Positions 5,454 through 12,141 of a stretch of DNA of 24,763 bases are shown here, piece after piece. Position 1 is the first letter of the stretch, and each line of letters begins with the position of its first letter. The position numbers and the translations under genes are program-made. The notes below the pieces were generated by a model. The model saw only the letters and a list, made by a program, of their open reading frames with translations, had not been told where the DNA came from and did not search any database. Source of the DNA: a bacterium (GTDB lineage: Bacteria; Patescibacteriota; Minisyncoccia; Phycocordibacterales; UBA1550); the NCBI GenBank assembly GCA_021812665.1, contig JAKAMX010000004.1, positions 1 through 24,763 on the forward strand, read 5' to 3'.

Positions 5454-6320
5454 TTATGCGAGCGTGGCCTTTATTTTTGCGACAATTTCATCCAATGTGA
5501 AATTTGCCTTGACCATGAAATCCTTTGCGCCGAGAGCCATCGCCTTGTCAGTGTCCTCCTTTTGACCAAGGTTGCTCAAAATGATAACAGGGATATCTTT
5601 GGTTGCAGGATCACCCTTTATCTTTGCCAAAATTTCAAATCCGCTTACTTCAGGAAGAATGAGATCACAAAGAATGATTGTCGGCTTTCTCTCAGCCAGT
5701 GCAGCATACGCAGCGGTTGCGTCAATTGCGTTTCGCACGTCAAACCCTTCGCTTGCAAGCTTTCGTACGAGAAGCTCACGAAGGAATTTATCATCCTCGA
5801 TCACCAATACAAAAGTTTTCCCACCAGCTGGGGCAGTCTGCACTCCTGCAACAGGGGCTGGAGTAGGTGCGACGTTTGGTGTTGGTGTAGGCGCTGCTGT
5901 TGAAGCAACTGGAGCTACAGGTTGAGCAGGAGTTGGTGTTGGTGCAGCTGCTGCAATTTGCTTTATACGCTCCACGACTTCATTAGGATCTACCACGGCC
6001 TTTATCACAAATTCTCGCGCGCCCAATTCACGCGCGTGTTTAACTTCATCACGATCCTCTGACGTCGCAGTGAGCAGAACAGGAATATCGCGAAGGGTAG
6101 CATCACCCTTCAACTGGGCGAAAAAATCAATGCCGGTCTTTCGAGACAAAAGGATATCGAGAATAATACACGAGGGCTTCTCCATGCGTACTTTCTGCAT
6201 TGCCGATTCGCCGTCTCGCGCCTTATCCACGAGGTAGTCAAGCTTCTTGAGCTTTATTGCAATCACGTCGCCCAAGATGACATCTTCTTCAACGACGAGG
6301 ATTTTCTTTTTTGAGTCCAT
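5454..6320 (-). CDS. Double-receiver response regulator without output domain
   Basis: This is a phosphorelay protein of 288 residues made of two CheY-like receiver domains. Domain 1 (about 5-122) has the acidic pair E11/E12-D13, the phospho-acceptor Asp55 (IILDILLS) and Lys107. Domain 2 (about 168-287) has EDD (175-177), Asp219 (LCDLILPEVSG) and Lys271 (FMVKAN). The two are joined by an Ala-Pro-Thr-rich linker of about 45 residues (123-167) that is probably flexible. No DNA-binding or enzyme domain follows, so it should act through protein contacts, for example with a motility or pilus partner or as a phosphate sink. It lies 41 bp after the histidine kinase on the same strand, and a TATAAT at 6336-6341 could also give it its own start. 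Confidence 0.9.
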   Translation of the reverse strand: MDSKKKILVVEEDVILGDVIAIKLKKLDYLVDKARDGESAMQKVRMEKPSCIILDILLSRKTGIDFFAQLKGDATLRDIPVLLTATSEDRDEVKHARELGAREFVIKAVVDPNEVVERIKQIAAAAPTPTPAQPVAPVASTAAPTPTPNVAPTPAPVAGVQTAPAGGKTFVLVIEDDKFLRELLVRKLASEGFDVRNAIDATAAYAALAERKPTIILCDLILPEVSGFEILAKIKGDPATKDIPVIILSNLGQKEDTDKAMALGAKDFMVKANFTLDEIVAKIKATLA

Positions 6321-6361
6321 GGTAGCTACTCGTGTATTATATTACAAATTAATTAGTTCAA

Positions 6362-7933
6362 CTAGGCCTTCCAGTTCACTCCCCCGATCTGGCTTGCCTG
6401 CTCTTTCCATGTAGACCCCTCCGCCTCACCTTCTTTCGGGATAAGTTCGGCTTTTACTGGAACATCAACCGTAATTGTTGTTCCCTTTCCCTCTTCTGAC
6501 TCGACCCAAACCTGTCCTCCGTGTCTCATAATAATACTCTTTGAGATAAAGAGACCGAGGCCTGAGCCATCTGTTTGCAAATGGATAACATTTGATGCTC
6601 TAAAAAATTTGGAAAAAAGTTTTGCTGTTTCTGCTTTTGGGATACCCACACCCGTATCTTTGACTTTAATTTCTGCATAGTCTCCCGCTCGCTCGGTGGT
6701 GATAGTCACATGTCCGCCGGGCAAAGTATATTTAAGTGCGTTATCAACGATGTTCTGGAGCGCCATAAGTAATTTCTCCATATCAAAAACAAACTCAGGA
6801 AGCGGATCTCCGTGGTGCTCGATATGAACTTCGATGTTGTGCTCTTTTGCAGGAAGATCAACATTTGAAATAAGGGATTTGAGGAGTTGGTTGAGATCAT
6901 TCTTCTCGAGCTTGTATCCAAATCTCCCGTTCTCAATGCGCGAAACATTGAGCAGGTCGTTCACAAGCTGAATCATCTTTTGGTTAGCTTCAAGGCCGCG
7001 ATCAAGCATTTTTTTCTGATATTCGGTTATTGGCCCAAGATCGCCACCCAAGAAAAGTTTGAGAACCCAGTTGAGCCCAGAAAGTGGCGTGCGCAACTGA
7101 TGCGCAGCGACCGAAACGAAATCGGACTTCAATTGATCAAGCTCACGCAAATTACCCACCATGAGGTTGAACACTTCACCGAATCTTCCAATTTCATCAT
7201 TCGAACGATGCTCAACTTGTTGTTTCAAATCTCCTGCCGCAACTTTTTGCGCAACCAAGGAATATCTGCGGATCGGTCCAACAACTTGTCGCTCTAGAAT
7301 GATCGCAAGCGCGATGACCACGACGGCAGTAAAGATAATCCCAACACCCAGCATTCTAATACGAAGGGCATTGACGCGATCTTGAAATGCATTTTTTAAA
7401 TTGTGAGTTTCAAGCACACCAACGATCCGCGTGCCCTTCTTTGCGTCATCAACAACTACTGGCTCGACGTGTACCACCACAACATCTCCGGCATCAATAC
7501 GCTCATAATCTGCGCTTGTTTTTGCTCCGCTTGCTATATCTTTGCGAAGTTTTATGTATAGAGGATCGTCTTTTGAAAAATCCTCCATCATTTTTCCGTT
7601 GACCACAATAGCGTCAAGGTTCGTATTAAAGATAATGATGCGATGAAAAAAACCAAATGCGGCATTTTTTTGAGTTTTTCCAAACGAAGCAGCTTCGTCC
7701 ACTACGTTCTGGAGATATTGCATATCCTCCGTACCCAAATCTGTTTTAGAGCCCATCTGCCCCAAAATACGCCCAGCGTCTTGTCGAACAAGACTCGTGA
7801 CGGTGCTCGTATCACCCAATACCTGATTCTGCATATTCCCCGCCTCAATTCCAATAATCACCCAAAAACCGATAGTAAGAGTCACCGCAACAACCCCAAC
7901 AAGAACGAGGTTAATCTTTGTGCCAAGTTTCAT
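6362..7933 (-). CDS. Membrane sensor histidine kinase
   Basis: The 523-residue protein is the kinase partner of the double receiver that follows it. Order: N-terminal membrane helix (about 8-30), an extracytoplasmic sensor of about 160 residues, a second membrane helix (about 192-213), a HAMP linker (about 214-268), the HisKA dimerisation helix with phospho-acceptor His278 in AAHQLRTPLSG, and an ATPase domain with N-box NIVDNALKY (394-402), DTGVGIP (426-432) and GSGLGL (456-461). The sensor's ligand cannot be deduced. A TATACT -10 (7942-7947) ends 8 bases before the ATG, suggesting leaderless transcription. The short C-terminal tail after VDVPV is polar and not conserved. Confidence 0.95.
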   Translation of the reverse strand: MKLGTKINLVLVGVVAVTLTIGFWVIIGIEAGNMQNQVLGDTSTVTSLVRQDAGRILGQMGSKTDLGTEDMQYLQNVVDEAASFGKTQKNAAFGFFHRIIIFNTNLDAIVVNGKMMEDFSKDDPLYIKLRKDIASGAKTSADYERIDAGDVVVVHVEPVVVDDAKKGTRIVGVLETHNLKNAFQDRVNALRIRMLGVGIIFTAVVVIALAIILERQVVGPIRRYSLVAQKVAAGDLKQQVEHRSNDEIGRFGEVFNLMVGNLRELDQLKSDFVSVAAHQLRTPLSGLNWVLKLFLGGDLGPITEYQKKMLDRGLEANQKMIQLVNDLLNVSRIENGRFGYKLEKNDLNQLLKSLISNVDLPAKEHNIEVHIEHHGDPLPEFVFDMEKLLMALQNIVDNALKYTLPGGHVTITTERAGDYAEIKVKDTGVGIPKAETAKLFSKFFRASNVIHLQTDGSGLGLFISKSIIMRHGGQVWVESEEGKGTTITVDVPVKAELIPKEGEAEGSTWKEQASQIGGVNWKA

Positions 7934-7997
7934 TTAATAATAGTATACACCAACTATAAATATTCTCATCGCAAATTGTGTGGAAAAGTGCAATAAA

Positions 7998-8026
7998 AAA
8001 CCGCGCAACGTTTTGTTGCGCGGTTT
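7998..8026 (-). terminator. Terminator for tRNA-Arg(CCG)
   Basis: AAACCGCGCAAC (7998-8009) and GTTGCGCGGTTT (8015-8026) form a 12-bp stem. On the minus strand it is followed by a T-run (positions 7997 down to 7995), placing it about 90 nt after the tRNA. Confidence 0.8.
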
Positions 8027-8116
8027 AGATTTCAGTGGATCTCGGGCTCAAGACCGAGATGCGGAACAAATCGCGTACGCGCAGAAGGGTTTTCTACGGT
8101 CGAAAGCGCCCGAATG

Positions 8117-8188
8117 TGCCCTCAGCAGGAGTCGAACCTGCGTTGCAAGCTTCGGAAGCTTGAGTCCTATCCATTGAACGATGAGGGC
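8117..8188 (-). tRNA. tRNA-Arg (anticodon CCG)
   Basis: The minus strand gives acceptor GCCCTCA/TGAGGGC, D-arm GTTCAATGGATAGGAC, anticodon stem-loop CAAGC-TTCCGAA-GCTTG (anticodon CCG), T-arm GCAGG-TTCGACT-CCTGC and discriminator A. CCA is not encoded. An AATACT -10-like hexamer lies just upstream (8193-8198). The 3' flank (8027-8116) has a separate ATCTCGG/CCGAGAT hairpin (8038-8060) but not the foldback module seen beside the other tRNAs. Confidence 0.95.
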
Positions 8189-8200
8189 TTTTAGTATTGG

Positions 8201-8221
8201 GGTCCATTAAACGACGAGGAG
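8201..8221 (-). pseudogene. Fragment resembling the 5' half of tRNA-Arg(CCG)
   Basis: Positions 8204-8220 match 8171-8187 of the intact tRNA at 14 of 17 bases (acceptor 5' strand plus D-arm). The remainder of the cloverleaf is absent. It sits directly upstream of the intact gene, between it and the Pro module. Confidence 0.4.
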
Positions 8222-8233
8222 TTCCATTAATAA

Positions 8234-8417
8234 TTGTCGGGGAGCCAAGGAATCGGCCACGAATCACTAAGTATTTTGTTTCGGTTACTCACAAAATACA
8301 AAGTGTTCGCGACCCCGGCTCGTGGTTTTTGGATACAAAAACAACACTGCGCCCTTCGAATCCCGGGCGCGATCAAAACAATTTGCTCGCTCGCCCCTGC
8401 ACTCACTGCGTTCGTTG
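8234..8417. repeat. tRNA-associated foldback module, Pro(TGG) copy
   Basis: The left end TTGTCGGGGAGCCAAGGAAT (8234-8253) is a diverged copy of the tRNA-Pro 3' end (TTGTCGGGGTGCCGGGATTC on the plus strand, 8415-8434). Next come CGGCCACGAATCACTAAG, a hairpin GTATTTTGT/ACAAAATAC (8271-8301), AAGTGTTCGCGACCCCGGCTCG, a hairpin GTTTTTG-GATA-CAAAAAC, and TTCGAATCCCGGGCG, an inverted copy of the tRNA T-arm. GGCCACGAATCAC pairs with GTGTTCGCGACC as an inner stem. Confidence 0.7.
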
Positions 8418-8490
8418 TCGGGGTGCCGGGATTCGAACCCGGAGTCACCTGTACCCAAAACAGGCATGTTAGCCGTTACACCACACCCCG
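8418..8490 (-). tRNA. tRNA-Pro (anticodon TGG)
   Basis: The minus strand gives acceptor CGGGGTG/CACCCCG with the C1-G72 pair typical of tRNA-Pro, D-arm TGGTGTAACGGCTAACA, anticodon stem-loop CCTGT-TTTGGGT-ACAGG (anticodon TGG) and T-arm CCGGG-TTCGAAT-CCCGG with discriminator A. CCA is not encoded. Confidence 0.95.
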
Positions 8491-8512
8491 ATCCTCATAA
8501 ATTCACCATAAG

Positions 8513-8540
8513 ATACTAGCACACTCCTTCTTGTTTACAA
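8513..8540 (-). promoter_or_regulatory. Promoter of tRNA-Pro(TGG)
   Basis: On the minus strand TTGTAA (8540-8535), a 16-base spacer and TAGTAT (8518-8513) end 22 bases before the tRNA 5' end. Confidence 0.55.
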
Positions 8541-8541
8541 A

Positions 8542-8955
8542 TTAATTCACCACAATATTCTCAATAAATTTCACTTTCGCTTGCCGCGAACCCACATCTA
8601 ACTTTACAGTAACTGCATCGACCTGCCATTCTGGGTTATTGTTTGTATATTTCTCTGCAAGAAAAATCTGGATCGTTCTAAAAATACGCTTAAGTTTTGC
8701 GGGGTGAATATTGTCCTCGGGCCGAAAAGAGTCTGTTTCACGAGAAACATCTGCCGATACTTTATTAGATATTTCACATGAAACACTCTTAACCTCAACA
8801 AAGTGCAAAACTCCCCGTTTTTCGCAAATAATGTCAATTTCGCCGCACTTCTTCCTATAATTACACTGAACGACCGAAAAACCCTTATTTTCTAGGTATT
8901 CTGAGGCAATATCCTCGCCAAGTGGTCCAATTTTCAATTTATTCTCCTGTTCCAT
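8542..8955 (-). CDS. yraN: UPF0102 (YraN-like) endonuclease-fold protein
   Basis: The 137-residue product matches the UPF0102/YraN family, a restriction-endonuclease-like fold whose role is not firmly established. Visible signatures are GPLGEDIASEYLENKGF at the N-terminus, CGEIDIIC (acidic metal site) and GVLHFVEVK (the E-x-K of the fold), then the helix HPAKLKRIFRTIQIFL and a final DAVTV strand. Length is normal for the family (about 120). A TATACT (minus, 8968-8963) ends 7 bases before the ATG, so transcription is probably leaderless. An 8-bp inverted repeat brackets this promoter. The segment around residues 60-75 (SCEISNKVSADVSRETDS) is a loop insertion relative to typical members. Confidence 0.88.
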   Translation of the reverse strand: MEQENKLKIGPLGEDIASEYLENKGFSVVQCNYRKKCGEIDIICEKRGVLHFVEVKSVSCEISNKVSADVSRETDSFRPEDNIHPAKLKRIFRTIQIFLAEKYTNNNPEWQVDAVTVKLDVGSRQAKVKFIENIVVN

Positions 8956-8982
8956 GAAACTAAGTATATAGTATGTTTCATG
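8953..8982. promoter_or_regulatory. Inverted repeat around the yraN promoter
   Basis: CATGAAAC (8953-8960) and GTTTCATG (8975-8982) are perfect inverted copies 14 bp apart. They enclose the -10 of yraN, with the left copy covering its start codon. It could be an operator for a dimeric repressor, or a chance AT-rich palindrome. Confidence 0.35.
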
Positions 8983-9221
8983 AATAACATATCGTTACTT
9001 AGTAACAATTACTAATTTATCTTCAATTTTCTCAAAAACCTTGCTATATATGGGTATATTTGCAATATCTAGCAATTATTTAAAATATTTAGGACTTGGT
9101 TTTGATCAAATTTGTGTCCTTTATCAACACTATGCACATAGTTATCCACAGTTTTGAGCATTTTTATCCATATTTTTCGGTATTTGAGTGTTGACGGGGT
9201 TCGAGGCGCTGTGTGGATCTG
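8983..9221. other. AT-rich intergenic region with DnaA-box cluster
   Basis: This gene-free stretch has a palindrome GTTACT-T-AGTAAC (about 8993-9005), a long AT-rich run (about 9005-9100), and then three same-strand DnaA-box-like nonamers: TTATCAACA (9121-9129), TTATCCACA (9142-9150, perfect consensus) and TTATCCATA (9164-9172). Their starts are 21 and 22 bp apart, about two helical turns. A fourth, inverted, partial match TGTGGATCT lies near 9213-9221. This is the arrangement expected of a replication origin or a DnaA-regulated site. No dnaA or dnaN gene is in the window. Confidence 0.45.
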
Positions 9222-9253
9222 AAATACTGTGTCCTTGACCAAGATGAGGTATT

Positions 9254-9426
9254 GGGGGTAGGGAGTCGAAGCCCCAGATAATTTGCTCGCCGTCGCTCGC
9301 TAATTTCTGTAGGCCCATCTCGCGGCCTCGTATGCTAGCTCGGAATCGCTCCGACCAGTTCGATTCTCCCTACTTCCCAAGCCAAAGAAAAACACCCGGG
9401 CGCATGGCCCGGGTGTTTTTCTTTGG
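9254..9426. repeat. tRNA-associated foldback module, Gly(GCC) copy
   Basis: The left end GGGGGTAGGGAGTCGAAGCC copies the tRNA-Gly(GCC) 3' end (GCGGGTAGGGAGAATCGAAC at 9428-9447). Then come CCAGATAATTTGCTCGC-CGTC-GCTCGC, TAATTTCTGTAGGC, CATCTCGCGGCCTCG, a hairpin around GCTCGGA/TCCGACC, and TTCGATTCTCCCTAC (9357-9373), an inverted copy of the T-arm. GTAGGGAG..TCGAA can pair with TTCGATTCTCCCTAC as the outer stem. Confidence 0.7.
9382..9426 (-). terminator. Terminator of tRNA-Gly(GCC)
   Basis: A perfect 20-bp stem (9382-9401 and 9407-9426) with loop GCATG starts at the very base after the tRNA discriminator. It has a GC core ACACCCGGGC followed by a T-rich segment on the minus strand. Confidence 0.85.
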
Positions 9427-9497
9427 TGCGGGTAGGGAGAATCGAACTCCCGTCTCGTCCTTGGCAAGGACGCATTCTACCACTAAACCATACCCGC
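9427..9497 (-). tRNA. tRNA-Gly (anticodon GCC)
   Basis: The minus strand gives acceptor GCGGGTA/TACCCGC, D-arm TGGTTTAGTGGTAGAA, anticodon stem-loop GTCCT-TGCCAAG region with anticodon GCC, T-arm GGGAG-TTCGATT-CTCCC and discriminator A. CCA is not encoded. A TATACT -10 (minus, 9519-9514) with TTGAAA upstream lies 16 bases before the 5' end. Confidence 0.95.
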
Positions 9498-9548
9498 AAA
9501 TGTGCTAAATACTAGTATACATTTTTTTCTAATTTTTCAAAGTCTCGA

Positions 9549-9729
9549 CAGGCAGGATTCTGTCACAGATAATTTCCAAGCCGTCGCTTGGAAATTTCCG
9601 CGACCCCGCCTCATCATTGCTCGTTGCTACTCGCAACATATTCCGGCCTTCGAATCCTGACGCAGGGCGTACCAACGCCCTGCTGCGAGGGCACCAAATC
9701 ATGGAGCCCTTCAGGGTTTCATGATTTGG
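9549..9729. repeat. tRNA-associated foldback module, Arg(TCG) copy
   Basis: The left end CAGGCAGGATTCTGTCAC copies the tRNA-Arg(TCG) T-arm side. Then follow AGATAATTTCCAAGC-CGTC-GCTTGGAAATTT (a perfect apical hairpin), CCGCGACCCCGCCTC, a hairpin GTTGC-TACTC-GCAAC, CCTTCGAATCCTG (inverted T-arm copy), a hairpin GCAGGGCGT-ACCA-ACGCCCTGC (9663-9684), and the tRNA terminator. CAGGATTC pairs perfectly with GAATCCTG as outer stem. Confidence 0.75.
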
Positions 9730-9737
9730 TGCCCTCG
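9686..9737 (-). terminator. tRNA-Arg(TCG) terminator palindrome including the acceptor end
   Basis: CGAGGGCACCAAATCATG (9686-9703) is the exact inverse complement of 9720-9737, with GAGCCC-TTCA-GGGTTT inside. The right arm covers the tRNA acceptor 3' strand, discriminator and encoded CCA. Confidence 0.7.
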
Positions 9738-9801
9738 CCAGGATTCGAACCTGGAACGCCGGTTTCGAAGACCGATATGATATCCATTTCACCACGGGGG
9801 C
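9727..9801 (-). tRNA. tRNA-Arg (anticodon TCG)
   Basis: The minus strand gives acceptor GCCCCCG/CGAGGGC (one C-A mismatch at the fifth pair), D-arm TGGTGAAATGGATATCAT, anticodon stem-loop TCGGT-CTTCGAA-ACCGG (anticodon TCG) and T-arm CCAGG-TTCGAAT-CCTGG, then A and CCA (9729-9727). This is the only tRNA here with an encoded CCA, which may be incidental to the terminator palindrome. Confidence 0.93.
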
Positions 9802-9866
9802 GTGATGCGGTAACTCTACAGTAAAAATAGGCAAAAGGCAAAAAAAGAGCTATCATTTGCATACAA

Positions 9867-11348
9867 ATGAACGAGAAAACTGTAATCTCATATCCGATTC
9901 CTCCAGAGGTTTCACGAGTAACAAGCGCACTTCGAAAAGTGGGGTTTGAGGCTTACCTCGTCGGTGGCTGCGTTCGTGACATCCTCCAAGATGTGAAACC
10001 AAAGGATTGGGATATCACCACCAACGCAAAGCCGGAGGAAATTCAGGAATTGTTTGAGAATACTTTTTACGAAAACGACTACGGAACAGTCGGCATCGTA
10101 AGCGAGACAGAGGATCCAACTCTCAAGGTAATTGAGATTACGCCCTATCGTTCAGAGGGAGCATACACTGACAAGCGCCGCCCAGACTCTGTCTCGTTTC
10201 ACGGGAAACTTGAGGATGACTTGAAACGCCGCGATTTTACAATAAACGCGATAGCATATGATGATTCTAAAGGACAGCTCAAGGACATTTTCGAGGGCTT
10301 AAAGGACATTCAGGATAAAGTTATCCGCACCGTAGGAGATCCGCACGCTCGTTTCGGCGAGGATGCCCTCCGTATTCTTCGCGCTGTTCGACTTTCTACA
10401 GACCTTGGTTTCACGATCGATCTTGCAACGCAAAATGCCATCATTGAGCAGGCAAGCGACCTGAAACATATTTCAATGGAGCGTATTCGAGATGAATTTA
10501 GCAAGATGATCATGACGAAAAACCCAATGATCGGAATCGTTATGTGCCAAAAACTAGGGTTGCTCAAATATATAGCTCCTGAGGTCGAAAGTGGTATTGA
10601 TGTTGAGCAGAACGGTGACCATATATATTCAGTATGGGAACACAATTTGCGTGCACTCCAACACTCAGCAGACCGTGGCTGGCCACTTCACGTCCGCCTT
10701 GCTGCACTGTTTCACGACATTGCGAAACCAGAGACTCGTCGCTGGTCTAACGAGAAGAAAGATTGGACATTCTATGGGCACGACGTAGTCGGGGGGCGTG
10801 TTACACGAAAAGTGCTTGAACGCTTGAAGTATCCTCAGAAAATCGTTGATTCAGCTTCAGCGCTCGTCCGTTATCACCTTTTTTTCTCAGATATCGATAA
10901 AATAACCCTTTCTGCGGTTCGTCGTATTGTAAAAAATGTTGGCCCAGAAAATGTATGGGACCTTATGAATGTTCGTGCTTGTGATCGTATTGGCATGGGC
11001 CGCCCAAAGGAAGCTCCGTATCGTCTCCGAAAATATCAATCGATGATTGAGGAAGCTATGCGCGCGCCAATCTCCGTTGGCATGCTTAAAATCGATGGCG
11101 ACAAACTGATGGAGGTTACACATGAAACACCCGGACCAAAACTCGGTTACACACTCCACGCACTTCTCGAAGAAGTTCTTGATGATCCAGAAAGAAATAC
11201 TGAGGATTATCTAGTGAAACGCTCCATCGAACTTATAAAACTTCCAATTGAGGAGCTCAAAAAATTAGGAGAAGAGGGGATGGAGAAAAAAGAAGAAGCT
11301 GAAGAAGGCGAGCTTGCCATTATTCGCAAACGACACGGCGTAAAATAG
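9867..11348 (+). CDS. cca: CCA-adding tRNA nucleotidyltransferase
   Basis: This enzyme adds or repairs the CCA tail of tRNAs, which four of the five tRNA genes here need. The 493-residue protein has the class II nucleotidyltransferase head with LVGGCVRDIL (31-40) and the metal-binding pair DWD (47-49). Then come the DDLKRRDFTINAIAYD motif, RILRAVR, the ERIRDEFSKM neck, and a C-terminal HD-type domain (HVRLAALFHDIAKPETR). That combination is typical of the bacterial poly(A)/CCA family with an HD domain. The last about 25 residues are Glu/Lys-rich and probably disordered. The ATG follows TATCAT by 10 bases. It converges on xth with an 8-bp gap and no obvious terminator. Confidence 0.95.
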   Translation: MNEKTVISYPIPPEVSRVTSALRKVGFEAYLVGGCVRDILQDVKPKDWDITTNAKPEEIQELFENTFYENDYGTVGIVSETEDPTLKVIEITPYRSEGAYTDKRRPDSVSFHGKLEDDLKRRDFTINAIAYDDSKGQLKDIFEGLKDIQDKVIRTVGDPHARFGEDALRILRAVRLSTDLGFTIDLATQNAIIEQASDLKHISMERIRDEFSKMIMTKNPMIGIVMCQKLGLLKYIAPEVESGIDVEQNGDHIYSVWEHNLRALQHSADRGWPLHVRLAALFHDIAKPETRRWSNEKKDWTFYGHDVVGGRVTRKVLERLKYPQKIVDSASALVRYHLFFSDIDKITLSAVRRIVKNVGPENVWDLMNVRACDRIGMGRPKEAPYRLRKYQSMIEEAMRAPISVGMLKIDGDKLMEVTHETPGPKLGYTLHALLEEVLDDPERNTEDYLVKRSIELIKLPIEELKKLGEEGMEKKEEAEEGELAIIRKRHGVK

Positions 11349-11356
11349 TTTTTACA

Positions 11357-12127
11357 CTAAACCTCAATATCAAGGACAATAGGGCAGTGGTCTGATCCTT
11401 CGTAAGAAGCCAAGATCTCTGCCTTTTTCACTTTTGCTTCGAGCTCAGCGCTAATAAAGAAGTAGTCGATACGCCATCCGACATTTCGAGCACGGGCGCC
11501 TGTTTTCATATCCCAATACGTATACGCTTCTTTGGTGTGTGGGTGCAGGACACGAAAAATATCTATGTAGCCGTGATAAATTACTTCGTCTATCCACGCG
11601 CGCTCCTCAGGCAAAAACCCTGTATTCTTCTCATTTTCTTTCGGGCGCGCAAGGTCGACTGCTTCGTGCGCAGTGTTTACATCTCCACAAAAGATCACGT
11701 GTTTACCGTGCTTGCGCAATTTTTCAATAAACTCCAAAAATGCATCATAAAAATCGAGTTTATATTGCAGCCGTTCTGGTCCGCCTCCGCCATTTGGAAA
11801 ATAAATATTAAGTACAACAATATTTCCAATATAAACAACAATTATTCGTCCCTCGTCATCAAACTGTGGAATTCCTATACCATACTCAACTTTGTCAGGC
11901 TCAATTTTTGTGTAAACCGCAACACCACTGTACCCCTTGCGTCCTTTTGAGTGCGTAAAATAAGAATGATAGCCTGCAATGTTTCGAACTTCTTCAGGAA
12001 GCTGCTCTGCTTCCGCTTTAACTTCCTGCAAACACACGACATCTGGCGACCCTTGGAACAACGGGAAAAACCTCTCCTTGCGTGCCACCGCGCGCAATCC
12101 ATTTACATTCCAAGAAATAATTTTCAT
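11357..12127 (-). CDS. xth: Exodeoxyribonuclease III / AP endonuclease
   Basis: This is a base-excision-repair enzyme that cuts the backbone at abasic sites and trims 3' ends. The 256-residue length matches the ExoIII family. Visible active-site motifs are SWNVNGLRA (Asn7), CLQEVKAE (Glu35), GRKGYSGVAVYTK, CGDVNTAHEAVDL, GWRIDYFF and the terminal catalytic GSDHCPIVL. The ATG is preceded by TATACT (minus, 12139-12134) with a 6-base gap, giving a leaderless start. The gene is 14 bp downstream of the Xer-type recombinase, on the same strand, but seems to have its own promoter overlapping that gene's end. Confidence 0.95.
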   Translation of the reverse strand: MKIISWNVNGLRAVARKERFFPLFQGSPDVVCLQEVKAEAEQLPEEVRNIAGYHSYFTHSKGRKGYSGVAVYTKIEPDKVEYGIGIPQFDDEGRIIVVYIGNIVVLNIYFPNGGGGPERLQYKLDFYDAFLEFIEKLRKHGKHVIFCGDVNTAHEAVDLARPKENEKNTGFLPEERAWIDEVIYHGYIDIFRVLHPHTKEAYTYWDMKTGARARNVGWRIDYFFISAELEAKVKKAEILASYEGSDHCPIVLDIEV

Positions 12128-12141
12128 GTATCTAGTATAAC

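Noticed and set aside
5181..5903. 240-codon plus-strand frame crossing the module, tRNA-Gly(TCC) and the response regulator end
   Set aside because: It reads through a tRNA gene and opposite a real gene, with no protein-like motifs.
9254..9801. Integron-type attC array
   Set aside because: No integrase IntI, no R'/R'' core sites with GTTRRRY were found, and each unit is tied to a tRNA gene rather than a cassette.
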